Below are positions 1-9,366 of a DNA stretch of 64,000 nt, one piece after another. Position 1 is the first letter of the stretch; the number at the start of each line of letters is the position of its first letter. Both the position numbers and the translations under genes were made by a program. This stretch comes from Legionella tucsonensis (lineage in GTDB: Bacteria > Pseudomonadota > Gammaproteobacteria > Legionellales > Legionellaceae), in the NCBI RefSeq assembly GCF_001468035.1, contig NZ_LNZA01000001.1, forward strand, positions 2,334,231 through 2,398,230, read 5' to 3'. Under the pieces are notes generated by a model, which was given only the letters and a program-made list of their open reading frames with translations, did no database searches and was not told the origin of the DNA.

Positions 1-111
1 GAAAAATGTATTACGGGTTATATTGCAAAACCAGCAGATTCCAAAAAAATTATAGAAATATTCAAATCAATTAATGATTATTGGAGCATTTCAGAAGGAC
101 CTCTATCATAA
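1..111 (+). CDS. Response regulator receiver domain, Rcp1-like (3' end only)
   Basis: The window opens inside a reading frame that runs to a TAA at 109-111. The 36 visible residues contain GYIAKPAD followed by an amphipathic helix and NDYWSI. This is the end of a CheY-like receiver domain: the conserved Lys-Pro of beta5 and then alpha5, with the FW/YW ending typical of phytochrome-associated Rcp1 regulators. The phospho-acceptor Asp lies outside the window. The gene converges on the hybrid histidine kinase on the other strand, so the two are neighbours but not one operon. The receiver-domain call is fairly secure; the Rcp1-like label is tentative. Confidence 0.6.
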   Translation, partial: EKCITGYIAKPADSKKIIEIFKSINDYWSISEGPLS

Positions 112-167
112 ATCCAGACTGCTAACAAGATAGTGGTATCGTAAACAGGATAAAACTAAAAATTCAC

Positions 168-2642
168 TTAATGAACTGTTTTTGTCTTCATCCATTTTTG
201 AATTTCAGAGGTCGTTTCATCAATCACTTGAATCATTTGCTGATATAATTTCTCCAATAAATCACGTTGTCCTGATTTCCAATAACGCTCAAGATATTGG
301 CAAGCGATTTTCAAACGGATGGCACCGACATATACTACACCTCCCTTAATTTTATGAGCAAGTTTCTGGGTTTTTTCCCAGTCACCTTGAGTGTGTGCAT
401 TTTTTAGTAAGGTAATATCTTCAACAAGAGAATGATTTAGCAGTAACTTGAACATCTTACAGAGCATATCTTCTGTCCCTGTAGTTTTAATTCCTTCTGC
501 AATATCAAGTAGAGGGAATCCTGAAAGTTCAAAAAATTGCTCTTCTGTTGCGGGTAAATCTAAAACATCAAGTTCAGGAGAGATTCCTTTTTCTTTTTGT
601 ATGGAGGAGATAAATGAACTCAAAATATCACAACAATTCTTTTGAGTTAATGGTTTACAGAGTACGGCATTTATTCCTGATTCAATACAGCGTTGCTTGT
701 TTTCTTCACCAACATGAGCTGTTAGTGCAATAATGGGGGTGTGATGGTTTTTAGCGATTTCTTGGACACGAATGTGGTGGGTCACTTGATAACCATCCAT
801 ATCAGGTAAACCGATATCCATAAAAATTAAATCGTACTTATTTTTCTTCCAGAATTGTAGTGCCGATTGTCCATCAGCTGCTATATCAACGTAACAATTA
901 CATTGATTCAACATTTCTTTTGCAATTGTTTGTGCAATGGCATTGTCTTCAACTAATAAGATACGATGTTTGAATAATTTTTCAGCTGAATCTGGGGCTT
1001 GTTGAGTGATTGCAGTATTGTGTGCAACACTTGGAATGTTAGACTCAACAAAATCATTATCAATTCCTGTTTCATCTTCTAAAAGTGCTGTTTTTAAGGG
1101 AATGATGCAGGTGAATAGTGTTCCTTTGGCAACCGTACTCTCAACATATATTTCCCCATCTAATTCATCAATAAACTGTTTAATTACCGCAAGACCTAGA
1201 CCTGCTCCTTTATAAATTCCTTTGTAGGAAGGCGTTAGGCGTTTAAATTGCAGGAAAATTTCCTGCTGCTTATCCTTGGGAATTCCCATACCACTGTCTT
1301 CTACGATGAATTGAATAATGATTTCTCGGTTTTCTCGTTTTGCCAGTTTAGCGGTTAATTTTACAAAGCCTGTATCTGTGAAATTCAATGAGTTAGCAAT
1401 TAGCTCGAGTAAAATGCGATGGATGCGCACAGGATCACCAATGAGGTATTTGGGAATATTGGGATCAAAATCCAATGATAAACGCAGGTGTTTTGCAGAT
1501 GCTTTGGCTTTATTAAGATCAATAATATGTTGAACGATTTGTTGTAAGACAAATTTTTTCCTAACTTTGGGCACTTCGCCAGAACTTACATGAATTGCTT
1601 CAAGCACCTCATCCATAAAATCAAGCAAAGCATGGCTGGATGCGACTAGATTATCCGCATATTCTTTAATCTGGACACTTTTTGCTGCAGATTTGATGAG
1701 ATCTGCAAATCCAACTATACCGGTAAGAGGGGTGCGGATGTCATGACGCATATTTTCAAGAAACTCTGTTTTTGCAAGGCTTGCTGCTTCGGCTTTTTCT
1801 TTTGCGATCTTGAGTTCTGCTTCAATTTTTTTGCGGTCAGTGATGTTAATTGATATACCAAGTACTCCGGTAATTTCTCCTTTTTTATTGCGCATCGGGG
1901 ATTTATGGCTTAAAAAAATGGCATTTTTACCTTCGATTAGGGCTTTTTCTTCAATAATTTCAGTTTCACCTGTTTGCATAATATAAAGATCATTTTGGCG
2001 GAATAATTCTGCTTGATTTTCACCCCAAGATAAATCAAAATCGGTTTTTCCTATAAGTTCATAGCCAAATTGAAATCCTACGCTTTGTGCTTGCCGGTTA
2101 TTGCATCCCAAATACACGCCATTTTTGTCTTTCCAATAAACATGTCCTGGCATATTGGCAAGAATGTTTTCTAAAGTTGATTGTGTTTTTTCCTGGTTTG
2201 AGCGCAAATCTGCTTCTTGCTTTTTACGATGGGTAATGTTTAATGAGATACCTAAAATACCCACGACATTTCCTTGTTCATCGCGTAGAGGGGTTTTCCT
2301 GGTTAATACAACTGCTTGTTGGCCATTGGCTAATGTTCCGGTTTCTTCCAGTTCTAATGAAGAATTAAGTGCCATCACTTTTAAATCATTGTTGCGAATT
2401 GTTTCTGCAGATGCTGCCCATGGCATATCAAAGTCTGTTTTTCCAATTATGGATTTCATCCCAGTCATTTCAAGCATGGTATCATTACAACCTAAATAAA
2501 CCCCATTTTTGTCTTTCCAATAAATACTGCCTGGCAATTCTTTAATGATGCTTGCAAGAATAGAAGGATCTGCTTCAACAGAAGGTGAGGAGGGAGATTC
2601 CTTAGAACTGCTGATTTTAATTTTAGGTTTCTTTTCTGACAT
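168..2642 (-). CDS. Hybrid sensor histidine kinase (PAS-PAS-HisKA-HATPase-REC-HPt)
   Basis: This 824-residue phosphorelay kinase has no clear membrane segment, so it is probably a cytoplasmic sensor. In order it has two similar PAS domains (about 28-140 and 160-275, both with the PGxxYWKDKNGVYLGCN pattern), a HisKA domain with the H-box MRHDIRTPL (about 300), and an HATPase domain with N box (ELIANSLNF), G1 (DSGMGI) and G2 (GAGLGL). A receiver domain follows (about 558-675, LLVEDN and phospho-acceptor in FMDIGLPDMDG), then a C-terminal HPt domain (about 720-815, AHKIKGG with the acceptor His). This is the layout of ArcB/BarA-type kinases, with a full His-Asp-His relay in one chain. The near-duplicate PAS domains suggest an internal duplication. 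The ligand and the partner regulator are not visible. Confidence 0.93.
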   Translation of the reverse strand: MSEKKPKIKISSSKESPSSPSVEADPSILASIIKELPGSIYWKDKNGVYLGCNDTMLEMTGMKSIIGKTDFDMPWAASAETIRNNDLKVMALNSSLELEETGTLANGQQAVVLTRKTPLRDEQGNVVGILGISLNITHRKKQEADLRSNQEKTQSTLENILANMPGHVYWKDKNGVYLGCNNRQAQSVGFQFGYELIGKTDFDLSWGENQAELFRQNDLYIMQTGETEIIEEKALIEGKNAIFLSHKSPMRNKKGEITGVLGISINITDRKKIEAELKIAKEKAEAASLAKTEFLENMRHDIRTPLTGIVGFADLIKSAAKSVQIKEYADNLVASSHALLDFMDEVLEAIHVSSGEVPKVRKKFVLQQIVQHIIDLNKAKASAKHLRLSLDFDPNIPKYLIGDPVRIHRILLELIANSLNFTDTGFVKLTAKLAKRENREIIIQFIVEDSGMGIPKDKQQEIFLQFKRLTPSYKGIYKGAGLGLAVIKQFIDELDGEIYVESTVAKGTLFTCIIPLKTALLEDETGIDNDFVESNIPSVAHNTAITQQAPDSAEKLFKHRILLVEDNAIAQTIAKEMLNQCNCYVDIAADGQSALQFWKKNKYDLIFMDIGLPDMDGYQVTHHIRVQEIAKNHHTPIIALTAHVGEENKQRCIESGINAVLCKPLTQKNCCDILSSFISSIQKEKGISPELDVLDLPATEEQFFELSGFPLLDIAEGIKTTGTEDMLCKMFKLLLNHSLVEDITLLKNAHTQGDWEKTQKLAHKIKGGVVYVGAIRLKIACQYLERYWKSGQRDLLEKLYQQMIQVIDETTSEIQKWMKTKTVH

Positions 2643-2834
2643 AAGTGTTCTCTTTTATTCTTATAAGTTATAGACCTAATATTGGCAGCGTACAAGATAA
2701 GGATACATATTTAAAAAATGAATTAAGATAACTTAATCGAATTCTAAAAGCGCACTATTTTTGCTTAATTAGCTGTCAGAGTTTTTAATAAAGAAAGGTT
2801 TATTTATTGGGAGCAAGGAATACCAGTAATTAAT

Positions 2835-4205
2835 TTATCCCAAAAGAGCGCGAATTATCTTCAATTTTAATTGATTGTATGGTCTATATTTAATGGGGAG
2901 TTCAAACCAAAAAGGTCTTTTTAAAATACTTTTGAAGTGGCTGAACGTTTTAAAACCTGCTTCACCGTGGTAACTTCCCATACCACTTTCTCCTACGCCG
3001 CCAAATGGAAGGTGGGAATTACAAATATGCATTATTACATCATTAATACAACCACCGCCAAAGGAAACCTCATGCAAAATTTGTGTGTGTACGGTTGAAT
3101 CTTTTCCAAACATATAAAGTGATAGTGGGCGTGGACGTTGTTTTATTTCCTGTAGAACAGTTTGCAGATCAGTAAAAGGAATAACAGGTAAAATTGGGCC
3201 AAAAATTTCTTCTTTCATGATTTCATCAGTAAAACTGACATCCTTAAGAATTGTCGGCTCAATATAATTTTCTGTTTCGATGACTTGCCCCCCTGTAAAT
3301 AATTTTTGAGGGTCGATGAGTTTTTTTAAGCGTTGTACATGTTTTTGATTAATAATCCGTACATAACTTTCACTTTCAAGAGGATTAGGGCCAATAATAT
3401 TGTCGATTTGGTTTTTAAGCTCTTCCAATAAGGGTTGGTAAATCGATTCTTCAACTAAAAGATAATCGGGTGCAATACAGGTTTGGCCTGCGTTTAAAAA
3501 CTTGCCCCAAACAATGCGCTGGGCTGAAATCTTGAGATCGGCATCAGCAAAAACAAGACAAGGACTTTTTCCACCTAATTCAAGTGTGACAGGAGTTAGG
3601 TGTTCTGCTGCAGCTTTGGCTACGATTTTCCCTACAGAAGTACTACCAGTAAAAAAAAGTTTATCAAAACGAAAGTTAAGAAGCTCCTGAGTCACAGCAG
3701 CATCACCTTCTGCGACATAAAGATAAGCGGGATCAAAATTTTGATTTATTATTTTTGCGAGGGCTGATGATGTATTTTGTGGTAACTCACTTGGTTTGAT
3801 AATGCTGGTATTTCCAGCAGCCATAGCTGCTATTAAAGGGCTTAAGGTTAGTTGATAAGGATAATTCCACGCACCAATAATGAGCGTCGTACCGTAAGGT
3901 TCGGGTAAGATAAAACTCTTTCCGGGTTGAAGTACTAATTCCGTTTTTTTGCTTTTGGGTTTAGCCCATTTATGTATCGATTTAATCGCTAGATCAAGCT
4001 CATGATAAGCCATGGCAAGTTCAGTTAAATAAGTTTCGAATTGGGATTTTTTTATATCTGCATAAAGTGCATCGCAAAGGAGTTGCTCATTTTGTTTGAT
4101 AATCCTCTTCAATTTTTGCAGTTGCTGTTTACGAAAATCAATATTTTTAGCCTGTCCGGAAGCAGCAAATTTTCTCTGCTCTTCAACAACACTGTGGATA
4201 TTCAT
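2835..4205 (-). CDS. Aldehyde dehydrogenase, ALDH3-like (fatty or aryl aldehyde)
   Basis: This 456-residue NAD(P)-dependent aldehyde dehydrogenase oxidises aldehydes to acids. The length matches class 3 ALDHs (about 450) rather than the 490-500 of most families. Visible motifs are the nucleotide-binding FTGSTSVGK, the general-base segment VTLELGGKSP and the catalytic Cys in NAGQTCIAPD; the latter two are the ALDH3 forms. The end is a basic, hydrophobic tail (LKLKIIRALLG), as in membrane-associated fatty aldehyde or coniferyl aldehyde dehydrogenases. It stands alone, 192 bp from the kinase, and is followed upstream by a palindromic repeat region. Substrate cannot be told from sequence. Confidence 0.9.
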   Translation of the reverse strand: MNIHSVVEEQRKFAASGQAKNIDFRKQQLQKLKRIIKQNEQLLCDALYADIKKSQFETYLTELAMAYHELDLAIKSIHKWAKPKSKKTELVLQPGKSFILPEPYGTTLIIGAWNYPYQLTLSPLIAAMAAGNTSIIKPSELPQNTSSALAKIINQNFDPAYLYVAEGDAAVTQELLNFRFDKLFFTGSTSVGKIVAKAAAEHLTPVTLELGGKSPCLVFADADLKISAQRIVWGKFLNAGQTCIAPDYLLVEESIYQPLLEELKNQIDNIIGPNPLESESYVRIINQKHVQRLKKLIDPQKLFTGGQVIETENYIEPTILKDVSFTDEIMKEEIFGPILPVIPFTDLQTVLQEIKQRPRPLSLYMFGKDSTVHTQILHEVSFGGGCINDVIMHICNSHLPFGGVGESGMGSYHGEAGFKTFSHFKSILKRPFWFELPIKYRPYNQLKLKIIRALLG

Positions 4206-4595
4206 AAATTGACACCAACGTAAAAAGTTTTTATTTATCAGCAGATAAACTGTATTCTAGTCAAATCTCTCAGGTATTTCTAGAGATTGCTCATCTAATT
4301 TAGCTTCCGGTTTTCTTTAGTTAATTAACGTGAGTTCGACATAAAAGACATAAAAATGTCTTTTATGTCCGTTCTAAATGAAGGTTATCCCGTAAAATGC
4401 GCAGCATTTATACGAGATCGAGTTCTAAACAGGAATTGCTTGATTTATATCGAACTCACATTAATTAATGATTAAGTTAAAAACCAGTTTTCTTATCTAA
4501 GTCCCTACCCACGACTTGCGCGCAGAATCCAGTAATGCCGCTCGATTCCTGGAATCTGCGAACTAAGATGTCTCACTATCTCTTGTTTTCTTTAC
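4206..4595. other. Intergenic region with MITE-like element
   Basis: This 390-bp gap separates two minus-strand genes. It holds the 148-bp inverted-repeat element at 4321-4468 (listed separately) and, at about 4508-4560, an imperfect palindrome around GCGCGCAGAATCC and GGAATCTGCG. No credible reading frame was seen. Confidence 0.6.
4321..4468. repeat. MITE-like element, family A, long copy
   Basis: Terminal inverted repeats of 19 bp (TTAATTAACGTGAGTTCGA at 4321-4339, its complement at 4450-4468, one mismatch) enclose a 148-bp element. Inside, a perfect hairpin with 14-bp arms (4338-4351 and 4356-4369) and an AAAA loop is followed by a unique segment and the sequence GTTCTAAACAGGAATTG. A shorter copy sharing both termini and that internal sequence lies at 10560-10620, and a single terminus at about 56600-56620. 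There is no coding capacity, so if mobile it would depend on a transposase elsewhere. Confidence 0.7.
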
Positions 4596-5660
4596 TTATG
4601 GTGATGGAAGTTTATTACTTTTCGTGTGTAAAATTTCGTTTTGTAACTCAATAATTTTCTTGATGTATAACACTTCTTTACTCTGTACATCTTTGCATGA
4701 TGCTTTTTCTTCGGGTGTCATTCTAAGTAACAATTGGATGTATGCATCATTTGCGGTTTGTTTTTGAGGTAAATAGGTAGTTGCTAGTGCCCCAGTTTTT
4801 ACCAGCTCGATCAGATTTGGGGTAATCGGTTGTTTGATTAAGGGATGCTGGGATAAGGCAGATTTGCTTTTATTTTCAGCATTTTCTTTAAAACCTTTTA
4901 AAACAGTACTCATTATTTGCAGAAACTGAGTGAGTCCTGTAATTGGATTTATTGTTCCAAGTGAAACCTCGCGAAGAATAGTCAAACTTTTTTCTCTTAA
5001 TGCATTTTCTAACAGATCATCGAGATCATTGACAAAAGGAGGTAATTCGACAGTGGAATTCAGGCTATCCATAAAATGTGTATCAGACACTAAACTTTTA
5101 TGTTTTTCTCCTGTTTTCTTATTTTGATAAATGCTTGAATCCACTAATGAAGGAGTCAGACTGCTATGACAGGCTTCAGAGATACTTCTATTACTACGTG
5201 TTGTACGACCTCTGCCATGTTGTAATGTTGTATGTCCATAGATTGGCAAGATCCCCGTTTTGTAATAAGCAATTAGCGTATAAAAAAACAAGTCAACTCG
5301 TCGATTTGCATGTTCAATAATATTTTTTTTAGACATAGTAAGCAGTGCGTTTTGATCGTGATGCTTTATGGCTAATTGATGGTTTGAATAGGGCAAGTGG
5401 AGTGCGGCACTGTAATTGTCTTTGTATTGAGAGCGAAGCCGTTTTTTAGACGTAAATTGCTTGTGTTCTTCTGCTTTTAATTGTGTAAAAAAAAGTGGAT
5501 CGAGTGCTTTTGTCCCAAGGGGAGCTGTTAGTGCTTTTTTTTGAGCTACAAACAATGGTTTTATTATTTTTTTTGCTGGAAGCATTGTTTGAGATGGATG
5601 TGTTTTAAATACAGAGTTAGGTTGACTTATGGTTTTATCAATTCTAAATATTCGTCTCAT
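4596..5660 (-). CDS. Hypothetical protein, 354 aa
   Basis: I do not recognise this protein. The ATG at 5660 has a strong ribosome binding site (GGAGGGA). The first about 90 residues are basic and look disordered, the middle is Ser/Thr-rich, and the C-terminal 150 residues look helical and soluble. There is no signal peptide or membrane span. Genes of this type (single, orphan, hydrophilic, low-complexity N-terminus) are common among Legionella secreted effectors, but no eukaryotic domain is evident, so that is only a possibility. A palindromic repeat of family B (5693-5762) sits just 5' of the gene. Confidence 0.6.
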   Translation of the reverse strand: MRRIFRIDKTISQPNSVFKTHPSQTMLPAKKIIKPLFVAQKKALTAPLGTKALDPLFFTQLKAEEHKQFTSKKRLRSQYKDNYSAALHLPYSNHQLAIKHHDQNALLTMSKKNIIEHANRRVDLFFYTLIAYYKTGILPIYGHTTLQHGRGRTTRSNRSISEACHSSLTPSLVDSSIYQNKKTGEKHKSLVSDTHFMDSLNSTVELPPFVNDLDDLLENALREKSLTILREVSLGTINPITGLTQFLQIMSTVLKGFKENAENKSKSALSQHPLIKQPITPNLIELVKTGALATTYLPQKQTANDAYIQLLLRMTPEEKASCKDVQSKEVLYIKKIIELQNEILHTKSNKLPSP

Positions 5661-5692
5661 TGTATGTCCCTCCGAGATTGCTGCTCTAACAC

Positions 5693-5762
5693 TAGAACTT
5701 TTCCGAAATTCTATTGCAGACTTCTCGCTCCTCGCCCTGCAGCGAATTTCGAAAGAGGTCTA
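5693..5762. repeat. Palindromic repeat, family B, short copy
   Basis: Imperfect terminal inverted repeats (TAGAACTTTTCCGAAATTC at 5693-5711 and GAATTTCGAAAGAGGTCTA at 5744-5762) bound a 70-bp element. The same ends bound a 144-bp copy at 49548-49691. This copy lies immediately upstream of the start of the 354-aa gene and so probably overlaps its promoter. Confidence 0.65.
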
Positions 5763-5858
5763 TGATGCTTACTCTTAAGCTGTCTCAATTATCTTTGCAT
5801 AAAGTGAGATAATTTGACAAGAGTGTAGCCAATGGAGCAGATTGATTGTTTTCTTGAT

Positions 5859-6689
5859 TTATGAGCTTTTTTTCTTATTTGAATTTTCTGATGATTTTCT
5901 TTTTTGCATGCTTTCTTTTAAAAGCGAAATAAAATCAACTACATCTGCAGAACTTTCCTTGGCAACCTCAGAATCTTCCTCTTCTTTAATTACTGGTTGT
6001 TTGGCTATTTGTTGATCAAGCCATTTTCTCAATGCTTCACGATATTCATTATGGTATTTTTCGGGTTGCCATTTAGTAGTCATTTCATTGATTAAAGTAA
6101 CAGCCATTTTTATTTCTGATTGGGAAATTTTATAGTTTTTAAGGTCCTCTTTTGGAACATCCATTTCCCTTTCTTCACGTATCTCATCCTTGAAATGAAT
6201 TAAGTACAAAAGTAAGGCATGATGATAAGGAATGATTAAACAAATAGATTCTTTTGTCCGAATAATGACTTTGGCAACGCCTGCCTTATTTGTTTTTTTT
6301 AATGACTCGCGCAATAATACATAGGCTTTTTTATTTTTACTTTCTGGGATAAGGTAATAAGGCTTCATCAAGTAAAGGCTATCAATTTCCTGAAAATCAA
6401 CAAACTCTTCAATGTTAATCGCTTTAAATAAATCTGGACTCGCCTTTTCGAATTTTTTTTCATCGACAATAATGTAACGGTCTTTTTCAAATTCAAATCC
6501 TTTCACTATTTGGTCCCAAGGAACTTCCTTTCCGGTTTTTTCACTAATTCGTTGATAATGCACTCTGGATTTCGTTTTTTTATCAAGCAAATTAAATTTA
6601 AGCTCATCTTGTTCTTCAATGGAATATAACGAAATCGGTATAGAAACAAGACCAAAGGAAATTTCGCCTTTCCAGATTGATTTAGGCAT
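5859..6689 (-). CDS. ku: Non-homologous end-joining protein Ku
   Basis: Bacterial Ku homodimers ring DNA double-strand ends and recruit LigD. The 276-residue length is typical. The start MPKSIWKGEISFGLVSIPISLY is the family signature, followed by the beta-barrel core and a Lys/Glu-rich C-terminal tail that in bacterial Ku binds DNA and LigD. AGGA precedes the ATG. It is divergent from ligD across 156 bp, so the two end-joining genes probably share a regulatory region. Whether the pair works depends on the split in ligD. Confidence 0.96.
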   Translation of the reverse strand: MPKSIWKGEISFGLVSIPISLYSIEEQDELKFNLLDKKTKSRVHYQRISEKTGKEVPWDQIVKGFEFEKDRYIIVDEKKFEKASPDLFKAINIEEFVDFQEIDSLYLMKPYYLIPESKNKKAYVLLRESLKKTNKAGVAKVIIRTKESICLIIPYHHALLLYLIHFKDEIREEREMDVPKEDLKNYKISQSEIKMAVTLINEMTTKWQPEKYHNEYREALRKWLDQQIAKQPVIKEEEDSEVAKESSADVVDFISLLKESMQKRKSSENSNKKKSS

Positions 6690-6845
6690 TCTTTTATCCT
6701 TAATTACATTTCATATTCAAAGAGTAGACCATTTTTAAAAGTCGCAGAGGAATAAGCCCTGTTTACCTAGACAAGAAATAGAGTTGAGTGGAAATTCTTA
6801 GTATTTTTCTTAAAATTAAAGTAATCATGCTGAAAGGAGCGGTGC

Positions 6846-7481
6846 ATGGGTATTGAGCCTTATCGTAAAAAAAGGAATTTTAATAAAACCCTTGAGCCCA
6901 GAGGTGGTGTTTCTTCTGAGACGAACTATTTATTTGTGATTCAAAAACATGCTGCCAGCCATCTTCATTATGATTTTCGTCTTGAATTAAATGGAGTTCT
7001 ATTGAGTTGGGCTGTTCCCAAAGGCCCTTGCTTAGATCCTTCGGTAAAACGTCTTGCAATGCATGTAGAAGATCATCCTATTGAATATGGTTATTTTGAA
7101 GGAATAATACCTAAGGGCCAATATGGTGCGGGTAATGTGATGTTATGGGATAAAGGCATCTGGAAACCCCTTGATGAGGATCCTGAAAAAGCTTATAAAT
7201 CCGGGCACTTACGTTTTGAATTAGAGGCCATCAAGTTAAAAGGACGTTGGGATTTAGTACGTTTTAAGAATGAGAGACATTGGTTTTTAATCAAATTTAA
7301 AGACAAATTTACTCGAAAACTGGAGGAATATAACATCATTGAAGAAGAGCCAGATAGTGTGTTGACCAATCTTTCGATTGATCAGATAGGGGAGTATTAC
7401 AGTAGGACTAATCAATCTAATAGAAGTGACGTAAAAAAAAACTGCATAATCAGCACGAGCCAGAACTTTCTGAGCACTTAA
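6846..7481 (+). CDS. ligD: LigD 5' part: 3'-phosphoesterase domain, ends at a frameshift
   Basis: LigD repairs double-strand breaks with Ku. This frame codes the N-terminal 3'-phosphoesterase domain (about residues 10-155). Visible motifs include FVIQKHAASHLHYDFRLEL, whose His and Asp are metal and catalytic residues, and later WAVPKGP, EDHPIEYGYFEG and LIKFKD. The start has an ideal ribosome binding site (AAGGAG at 6834-6839). The frame runs into an A9 tract (7433-7441) and stops at 7479-7481 after a short unrelated tail. A -1 shift at A AAA AAC (7436-7442) would join it to the ligase-polymerase frame and give an 834-residue protein, normal for LigD. It may be a broken gene, a sequencing error in the homopolymer, or a programmed shift. 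Confidence 0.85.
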   Translation: MGIEPYRKKRNFNKTLEPRGGVSSETNYLFVIQKHAASHLHYDFRLELNGVLLSWAVPKGPCLDPSVKRLAMHVEDHPIEYGYFEGIIPKGQYGAGNVMLWDKGIWKPLDEDPEKAYKSGHLRFELEAIKLKGRWDLVRFKNERHWFLIKFKDKFTRKLEEYNIIEEEPDSVLTNLSIDQIGEYYSRTNQSNRSDVKKNCIISTSQNFLST

Positions 7482-7558
7482 GCATCAGTTCCTTCCCTGG
7501 TTTTATTGCACCTCAGCTGGCTACGCCAGTTGACCATGCTCCTGAAAGTTCAGATTGG

Positions 7559-9349
7559 GTGCATGAAATAAAATTTGATGGATATCGAATTATTGCGCTA
7601 ATTCATAATGAACACATCCGCTTAAAATCACGTAATAATAAAGATTGGACCAATGATTTATTATCCGTAGTAGATGCACTTAAAAAATTGGCTTTACCTC
7701 AAGCCATATTGGATGGAGAAGTTGTTTTACTCGATGAACATGGAAAATCTGACTTTCAATTATTACAAAATACAATTAAATTGAACCCTAATGCTCCCTA
7801 TGTTTATTATCTTTTCGATATTTTGTATTACGAGCAGTTTGATTTAAGGACTATACCTTTATTGAAACGTAAAGCAATCTTGAAAAATGTGTTGGAAGGG
7901 CAGGATAAAGTGCTCCGCTTCAGTGATCATATTATCGGTGAAGGGAGTTTTCTTTTTCATCGTGCTTGCGAACTTGGGCTTGAGGGAATAATTTCCAAAC
8001 AAATCGATAGCTCCTATATATCAGGGCGCACTAAAAGATGGCTTAAAATCAAGTGCTTGATGCGGCAAGAATTTATTATTTGCGGTTACTCCTTACCGAG
8101 CGGCTCGCGTAAGTATTTCCGTGCTCTGTATTTAGGAGTATATAACAAGCAAGGAGAGTTGGAATATACAGGAAATGTAGGGACTGGCTTTACCGAGGCA
8201 TCGCTTAAGGAAGTATTCGTTTTATTGCAAAAAATTCCGGCACAGAAAAAGCTCTTTGATAAGGAAATCCCTGAATCCCAAGGAGTAGTTTGGGTACAAC
8301 CCCAATTGGTCGCAGAAATCGAGTTTACTCATTGGACTGAAGGAGGACGTTTACGACATCCTAGTTTCAAAGGACTGCGCCTGGATAAAAAACCTGAAGA
8401 GGTTTTTCGTGAACAAAAAGACGCATTGGAAAATAAAGAAAAAAAAATAGAGAAAGGGGCGGCCAAAAATACCAAAGCGCATTCCTTTAGAATTAAAATG
8501 ACTCACCCTGATAAAGTACTTTATCCTGAAGACGGTATTACCAAAAAAGACTTATTGAATTATTACGAATATGTTTGTGATTACATAATGCCATTTATAA
8601 AAAATAGGCCCTTATCTTTACTTCGTTGTCCTGAAAATCGGCATAATTGTTTTTTTCAACGTCATTATATTGATTCAACACCAAAAGTTTTAAAGGCTAT
8701 ATCTATAGAAACTAAAAAAAAGAAAGAGCCTTATGTTTATTTAAATACAATAGAAGGGCTTTTCAGTTTAGTGCAAATGAATGTTTTGGAAATTCACCCC
8801 TGGGCTAGCCAAATTAGTCAGATAGAAAAACCGGATTTTATTGTATTTGACTTAGATCCTGGCCCCTCTGTAACTTGGGAAGCAATTGTTAAAGCAGCTT
8901 TTGAAATTAAAAAACACCTCAATGAATTCAAACTAACTTCTTTTGCTAAAACAACTGGCGGTAAAGGATTGCATATAGTAGTGCCTATTGCACCTGAATA
9001 TGATTGGGATGAGGTAAAAAACTTCACTCAGGTTTTTGCGGAGTTTATGGAGCGAGTTAATCCAAATCAATATACGAGTACTATGAGTAAAGCCAAACGA
9101 AAAAATAAAATATTTATTGATTTTTTACGAAATCAACGAAGTGCTACGGCAATTAGCTCTTATTCTACAAGAGCACGTATACATGCCCCTGTAGCCGTAC
9201 CTATTCATTGGGATGAATTAAGTAAGGAGAAGCGAGATATTGAATTTACGATTAAAACATTACCCAAACGCTTAGACACATTAAAGAGCGATCCATGGGC
9301 AGATTATTGGAAAATAAAACAATCTTTGCGTTTGAATACAATTCTTTAA
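7559..9349 (+). CDS. ligD: LigD 3' part: ATP-dependent ligase and polymerase domains
   Basis: This frame carries the ligase domain and then the primase-like polymerase domain, giving the PE-LIG-POL order of Pseudomonas LigD. The nucleotidyl-transfer motif is EIKFDGYR, with further ligase motifs DGEVV, EGIISK and WLKIKC. The polymerase domain begins near THPDKVLYPE and has the metal-binding DLDPG and the GGKGLHIVVPI motif. The GTG at 7559 lies inside the conserved ligase start: the same frame continues upstream to about 7430 and codes PQLATPVD, which belongs to the domain. So 7559 is unlikely to be the true start, and no ATG with a ribosome binding site precedes it. The protein is most likely made only as a frameshift product of the upstream frame. 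Confidence 0.85.
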   Translation: MHEIKFDGYRIIALIHNEHIRLKSRNNKDWTNDLLSVVDALKKLALPQAILDGEVVLLDEHGKSDFQLLQNTIKLNPNAPYVYYLFDILYYEQFDLRTIPLLKRKAILKNVLEGQDKVLRFSDHIIGEGSFLFHRACELGLEGIISKQIDSSYISGRTKRWLKIKCLMRQEFIICGYSLPSGSRKYFRALYLGVYNKQGELEYTGNVGTGFTEASLKEVFVLLQKIPAQKKLFDKEIPESQGVVWVQPQLVAEIEFTHWTEGGRLRHPSFKGLRLDKKPEEVFREQKDALENKEKKIEKGAAKNTKAHSFRIKMTHPDKVLYPEDGITKKDLLNYYEYVCDYIMPFIKNRPLSLLRCPENRHNCFFQRHYIDSTPKVLKAISIETKKKKEPYVYLNTIEGLFSLVQMNVLEIHPWASQISQIEKPDFIVFDLDPGPSVTWEAIVKAAFEIKKHLNEFKLTSFAKTTGGKGLHIVVPIAPEYDWDEVKNFTQVFAEFMERVNPNQYTSTMSKAKRKNKIFIDFLRNQRSATAISSYSTRARIHAPVAVPIHWDELSKEKRDIEFTIKTLPKRLDTLKSDPWADYWKIKQSLRLNTIL

Positions 9350-9366
9350 TTTACCCGAAATTATGA

